A stretch of DNA of 8,692 nucleotides from Methylocystis sp. Its GTDB lineage: Bacteria; Pseudomonadota; Alphaproteobacteria; Rhizobiales; Beijerinckiaceae. The stretch lies in NCBI GenBank assembly GCA_023253795.1, contig JALRFG010000073.1, positions 1 to 8,692 of the forward strand, read 5' to 3'. The position numbers were made by a program, and so were the translations under genes. This document shows, in pieces, positions 6,486 through 8,692 of the stretch; within the stretch, counting starts at the first letter, position 1; every line of letters begins with the position of its first letter. The notes beneath the pieces were generated by a model. The model was not told the origin of the DNA and did not search any database. It worked only from the letters and a program-made list of their open reading frames with translations.

Positions 6486-6502
6486 TTGCCGACAGCCGGC
6501 AA
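6486..6502 (+). promoter_or_regulatory. Hairpin before the small unknown gene
   Basis: TTGCCG (6486-6491) and CGGCAA (6497-6502) form a perfect 6-bp stem with a 5-base loop. It is not followed by a T run on either strand, so it is not a normal terminator. It sits in the roughly 145-base gap between the divergent genes at 6398 and 6546. It could be a leader hairpin or an operator. Confidence 0.25.
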
Positions 6503-6545
6503 GATGTTGCATGTCGCATCAATCCGTATCGCCGAAAGCGTTCCC

Positions 6546-6794
6546 ATGAATCGATTGGCCCAATCCGAATATGATCTGCTGTCCAGAAAACTCGCGCGGT
6601 TGATCGGGCAGGATCAACTCTCGGCGCTGGCGCCGTCGCAGCGAGGGCTGCTGACTCTGCTGTTGAACGAGTTGCTTGAAGAACGCGGCGCCCTTTCGGC
6701 TATTTCACCGGACGACATGCTGACGATGTTCGAGCGCGTCGCCGGTTTTCTGCCGGTCATTGGCGATCGCGAGCGGATCGTGGAAGATTTTTGA
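6546..6794 (+). CDS. Conserved-looking small protein of unknown function
   Basis: An 82-residue, leucine-rich, mainly helical and soluble protein (MNRLAQSEYDLLSRKLARLI to RERIVEDF) with no signal peptide or membrane segment and no cysteines. The start is uncertain: ATG 6546 follows a weak GAAAG, while ATG 6504 or a TTG at 6486 would add 14 or 20 residues of less plausible sequence. The stop codon is one base before the ATG of the VanZ-like gene, so the two are probably one operon and translationally coupled. I do not recognise a family. The coupling to a small membrane protein suggests a shared process but says nothing of its nature. Confidence 0.6.
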   Translation: MNRLAQSEYDLLSRKLARLIGQDQLSALAPSQRGLLTLLLNELLEERGALSAISPDDMLTMFERVAGFLPVIGDRERIVEDF

Positions 6795-6795
6795 G

Positions 6796-7155
6796 ATGTC
6801 CAGCGACGCCATACGCTTTCAGCGTATCGCCCGTTATGCGACATGGTTCTGCGTGGGGATCATCATCATTTTATCTTTGCTGCCCGGAAGCGCGCGCCCG
6901 CATACAGGATTTGCGGGCAAAATCGAACATATGATCGCCTACGCCGGAACCGGCGCGATCGCTATAGCTGGCTATCGTTTGCGTCAGCAACGCCTGATGT
7001 TCTGGGCGAGCGTTGTGAGCCTAAGTTTCCTGCTGGAGTTTCTTCAGCAATATGTGCCCGGACGCGGCGCGGATATTCTCGACGCCATCGTCAGCTCAGC
7101 CGGCTTGTCGCTCGGCATGCTGTTGAGTGGCGCGTTTCTTGCGCTGATCGGGTGA
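6796..7155 (+). CDS. VanZ-like family membrane protein
   Basis: A 119-residue integral membrane protein with about four hydrophobic segments (roughly residues 15-30, 47-60, 67-83 and 97-118). The VanZ-like signature is visible: KIEHMIAYAGTG (residues 42-53, where family members usually have DKxxHxxAY) and LLEFLQQYVPGRGADILDAIVSSAG (79-103), split here by the conserved Glu81, PGR (88-90) and D93/D96. VanZ of the vancomycin cluster gives low-level teicoplanin resistance. Most small chromosomal relatives have no known role, and resistance should not be assumed. The ATG at 6796 is chosen because it follows the previous stop by one base and has GGAAG at 6782-6786. It converges on the deaminase gene 46 bases downstream. 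Confidence 0.8.
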   Translation: MSSDAIRFQRIARYATWFCVGIIIILSLLPGSARPHTGFAGKIEHMIAYAGTGAIAIAGYRLRQQRLMFWASVVSLSFLLEFLQQYVPGRGADILDAIVSSAGLSLGMLLSGAFLALIG

Positions 7156-7166
7156 ATACGCACTCT

Positions 7167-7198
7167 TTTGTCCAAGCGGCATGCCGCACAGCGACAAA
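7167..7198. terminator. Inverted repeat between convergent genes, possible terminator
   Basis: A perfect 12-base palindrome GCGGCATGCCGC (7176-7187) is enclosed by TTTGTC (7167-7172) and GACAAA (7193-7198), giving an interrupted hairpin placed exactly between two convergent stop codons. The position suggests a bidirectional terminator. The missing T run on the + side makes it imperfect. Confidence 0.4.
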
Positions 7199-7201
7199 GC
7201 G

Positions 7202-7786
7202 CTACCGAAGGGCGTTCTTATTGTTTACCGCCGCTAGGCCCTTCCAGTCCTCCAGGTCGAGATCGGGATTCTCGCATCTGAATTGACGATACAGCGCAAT
7301 GCCGGCGGGATCCTCCTGCACCTCGACAACAACGCCTTTCGCGCGCAAGACATCCTCATTGCCTGAGGCGTTGGTGACGTCTCCGACAACAACGTGCTTA
7401 AATCCTCTTGCGCCAATCAGCGCGGTGCAGACATCACAGGGGCTGAGCGTCGTAAAGAGCGTGGTCTGACTGAAGTCGCGTCGGCCGGCGTCGCGCATGG
7501 CGGCCGTCTCGCCGTGATTATAGGGATCGTCGTCTTGAACCAGCGTATTGTGACCTTTGCCGACGATGGCGCGGCTTGCATTGTCGATGATCACCGCGCC
7601 AATCGGACAGCCGCCTTCATCGTAACTTTTGCGGGCGAGATGCGTCGCCAGCCGCATGAAATCGGCGTCGGTCAACTTGCGGAAGAAATCCTTCTCGACA
7701 ACCGCATCAAGGCTGCGCGTCGGCATATGGGCGATGGCGTTTAATACGCGATCTGTCGCTTTATCTTCTGAATTGATCAGCATCAT
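7202..7786 (-). CDS. Yeast-type (FCY1-like) cytosine/nucleoside deaminase
   Basis: A zinc-dependent deaminase of the CMP/dCMP superfamily (194 residues). The zinc site is complete: HGE (His91, Glu93) and SPCDVC (Cys117, Cys120). The surrounding sequence resembles fungal cytosine deaminase strikingly: EGGCPIGAVI (EGGVPIGG in yeast), GKGHN with the substrate-binding Asn80, TTLFTTLSPCDVC, VVGD, and a C-terminal tail with LED where yeast has the active-site lid FED. So cytosine to uracil is the likely reaction, but other nucleobases or nucleosides are possible. It is not related to bacterial CodA. It has about 30 residues more at the N-terminus than yeast. The ATG at 7786 (or the adjacent one at 7783) follows AGGCGG on the - strand. 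The open frame extends further upstream to a TTG, but that would translate through the terminator hairpin and is rejected. It is monocistronic, with an unusual upstream region that includes a strong terminator. Confidence 0.82.
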   Translation of the reverse strand: MMLINSEDKATDRVLNAIAHMPTRSLDAVVEKDFFRKLTDADFMRLATHLARKSYDEGGCPIGAVIIDNASRAIVGKGHNTLVQDDDPYNHGETAAMRDAGRRDFSQTTLFTTLSPCDVCTALIGARGFKHVVVGDVTNASGNEDVLRAKGVVVEVQEDPAGIALYRQFRCENPDLDLEDWKGLAAVNNKNALR

Positions 7787-7845
7787 GATGTCGCGCCGCC
7801 TGATGAGAATGCCTTGAATATGGTGGCGGCTCGGAGCAACGCAAC

Positions 7846-7870
7846 AAAAAAGCCGGGCGAAGCGCCCGGT
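7846..7870 (-). terminator. Strong intrinsic terminator upstream of the deaminase
   Basis: CCGGGCG (complement of 7863-7869) and CGCCCGG (complement of 7853-7859) form a 7-bp GC stem with a 3-base loop. Six T residues (complement of 7846-7851) follow on the - strand. On the + strand only TTTT follows, so it may also work weakly in that direction. It ends about 60 bases before the deaminase ATG, on the same strand. Confidence 0.88.
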
Positions 7871-7877
7871 TTTGATG

Positions 7878-7892
7878 ATTGGTCTGACCAAT
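7878..7892. promoter_or_regulatory. Palindrome resembling a GntR/FadR-type operator
   Basis: ATTGGTCTGACCAAT is a perfect 7-bp inverted repeat around one base. It fits the TNGTNNNACNA pattern known for FadR-subfamily GntR regulators such as PdhR (ATTGGTnnnACCAAT). It may be a DNA operator, or simply the DNA form of the second hairpin of the candidate RNA. It lies downstream of the predicted start, where a bound repressor could block elongation. Confidence 0.4.
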
Positions 7893-7952
7893 GAGACGCC
7901 GACAGGCGGCGTCCAATGATTAGCGCTTCGTATTCCGCAAGTTACTTAACAC

Positions 7953-7980
7953 ATTGTATTTGCTTTATATAAACTGTCTA
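7953..7980 (-). promoter_or_regulatory. Good sigma-70-type promoter, - strand
   Basis: TAGACA (complement of 7975-7980) and TACAAT (complement of 7953-7958) each differ from the consensus by one base and are 16 bases apart. The predicted start is near 7946. It is the best promoter match in the window and points to the candidate small RNA and the deaminase. The left end of the IS3-family element begins about 10 bases upstream. Confidence 0.6.
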
Positions 7981-8061
7981 CAATCCGTCTGTGTAATGAT
8001 CCACCCCCAATGAATTGGTCCACCTTGATGTATGTCTTCGGACAGGAGAAGGAGGACGGAT

Positions 8062-8340
8062 ATGCCCAGGAAAAGACCGACGCCGGAAGAAATTGTCGCA
8101 AAGCTACGACAGGTAGATATTCTTGTTTCACAGGGGAAAAGCGTGGCTGACGCGGTTCGTTCGGTTGGAACGACCGAGGTGACCTACTACCGTTGGCGGA
8201 AAGAATACGGCGGGCTTGGAATAGCTCAGGTCAAGCGTTTGAAGGAACTTGAGACCGAGAACGCGCGTCTGCGCAAGGCGGTGTCGGACCTGACGCTTGA
8301 CAAGATGATCCTGGCTGAGGCCGCCCGGGGAAACTTTTAA
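8062..8340 (+). CDS. IS3-family transposase OrfA
   Basis: OrfA (92 residues) is the DNA-binding partner of the IS3 transposase. The start MPRKRPTPEEIVAKL is set by the ATG at 8062 with GGAGG at 8051-8055; a longer frame upstream lacks support. Residues about 10-55 form the helix-turn-helix (VADAVRSVGTTEVTYYRWRKEYGG). Residues about 56-85 form a leucine-zipper-like coiled coil (VKRLKELETENARLRKAVSDL) used for multimerisation. The stop TAA at 8338-8340 follows a slippery heptamer by three bases, so a fraction of ribosomes would make an OrfAB fusion. It appears intact. Confidence 0.9.
   Translation: MPRKRPTPEEIVAKLRQVDILVSQGKSVADAVRSVGTTEVTYYRWRKEYGGLGIAQVKRLKELETENARLRKAVSDLTLDKMILAEAARGNF
8328..8334 (+). 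promoter_or_regulatory. -1 frameshift slippery site of the IS
   Basis: G GGA AAC matches the X XXY YYZ pattern in the orfA reading phase, directly before the orfA stop. A -1 shift here continues with CTT TTA AGC in the orfB frame, which is blocked upstream by TGA at 8316-8318. Position and phase fit the usual IS3 mechanism. Efficiency is unknown. Confidence 0.55.
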
Positions 8341-8692
8341 GCCCCGCGCGTCGTCGGGCCTGCATCGACCACATTCGCATTCAGATGAGCGTGTCCGAGC
8401 GCCGGGTTTGCCGGGTGCTCGGGCAGCATCGTTCCACACAACGACGCATTCCGACCGGGCGAGAAGATGAAGAGAGGCTCACGGCCGACATCATTGAACT
8501 CGCTCGCCAGTATGGGCGCTATGGCTATCGCAAGATTGCCGCGTTGCTGCGGAATGCCGGATGGGTGGTCAACGACAAGCGGGTCGAACGGATCTGGCGG
8601 CGCGAGGGGCTGAAGGTTCCCGCCAAACAACCCAAACGAGGCCGGCTATGGCTGGCGGATGGTTCGTGCGTGCGTCTGCGCGCCGAGCATCC
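8334..8692 (+). CDS. IS3-family transposase OrfB, 3' part outside window
   Basis: OrfB frame lies -1 relative to orfA and is open from 8319 to the window end. I place its beginning at the first codon after the slippery site; an internal ATG at 8385 is another possible start. The visible part contains LLSPARRRACIDHIR and VCRVLGQHRSTQRR, then the HTH-like domain with YGYRKIAALLRNAGW and RVERIWRREGLKVP, all typical of IS3 OrfB. The DDE integrase core that follows in the family lies beyond the window, so the integrity of the catalytic residues cannot be judged. No stop or frameshift is seen in the available 119 codons. Confidence 0.88.

Larger units (their letters stand above)
7846..7946 (-). ncRNA. 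Candidate small RNA or attenuation leader
   Basis: A transcript from the predicted start near 7946 to the terminator end would be about 100 bases. It would contain an unstructured 5' part, a hairpin GACGCCG-CCTGT-CGGCGTC (complement of 7895-7913, 7-bp stem, 5-base loop), a second hairpin ATTGGT-CAG-ACCAAT (7878-7892) and the terminator. No coding frame with a ribosome site is seen in it. The compact promoter-hairpins-terminator layout is that of a bacterial small RNA. Since the deaminase follows on the same strand, it could instead be a regulated leader. I do not recognise a named RNA family. The exact 5' end is inferred from the promoter. Confidence 0.5.
7990..8692 (+). mobile_element. IS3-family insertion sequence, left part; right end outside window
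   Basis: The element is recognised by its two overlapping transposase frames in IS3 arrangement. The left end is placed near 7990 (TGTGTAATGATCCACC) because TG starts and C-rich terminal repeats are usual for the family, but the exact boundary is uncertain by several bases. Two short related motifs, GATCCACC and GGTCCACC, lie in the first 50 bases. The right terminal repeat and target duplication are not in the window. Confidence 0.75.

Noticed and set aside
6796..7155. Glycopeptide resistance gene
   Set aside because: The protein is only a small VanZ-like family member, with no other van genes in the window; resistance cannot be inferred.
7787..7891. Longer deaminase reading frame starting at a TTG at 7891
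   Set aside because: It would read through the terminator hairpin and add 35 residues without similarity to the family; ATG 7786 has a ribosome site.

Overview
The window looks like chromosomal DNA of an alphaproteobacterium, most likely of the order Hyphomicrobiales (Rhizobiales). The main reason is the gene order hdaA-ppk-ppx on the + strand, which is typical of that group, together with GC-rich codon use. I cannot assign a genus from the sequence alone.

Left part (about 1-4452): the 3' end of hdaA (DnaA-related replication regulator), then ppk (polyphosphate kinase 1) and ppx (Ppx/GppA phosphatase). ppk and ppx overlap by 8 bases and form a polyphosphate synthesis/degradation pair. Middle part (4453-6440): an accessory stretch of very small genes and RNA genes. 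It holds a histidine-rich secreted peptide gene on the - strand with a duplicated 3' end, an AT-rich intergenic island, a 78-residue cysteine-containing protein, a 350-base gene-free stretch with two intrinsic terminators pointing to the - strand, two divergent serine tRNA genes (GGA on -, CGA on +), tRNA-Gly(CCC), and a secreted Gly/Ala-rich protein built on 60-base tandem repeats.

Right part (6441-8692): a small unknown protein gene followed after one base by a VanZ-like membrane protein gene. A convergent gene for a yeast-type (FCY1-like) cytosine deaminase follows on the - strand. Upstream of the deaminase is the most interesting piece of non-coding DNA: a good sigma-70-type promoter on the - strand, about 100 bases with two hairpins, and a strong intrinsic terminator, all before the deaminase start codon. 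It is either a free-standing small RNA or a transcription-attenuation leader. A segment in the 5' part is perfectly complementary over 8 bases to the terminator loop and stem. Next to this promoter lies the left end of an IS3-family insertion sequence with orfA, a G GGA AAC slippery site and the start of orfB. The IS runs off the window.

I see no clear multi-gene undescribed system. The best candidates for something new are the leader/sRNA upstream of the deaminase, the two small secreted low-complexity proteins, and the orphan terminators at 5232-5390.
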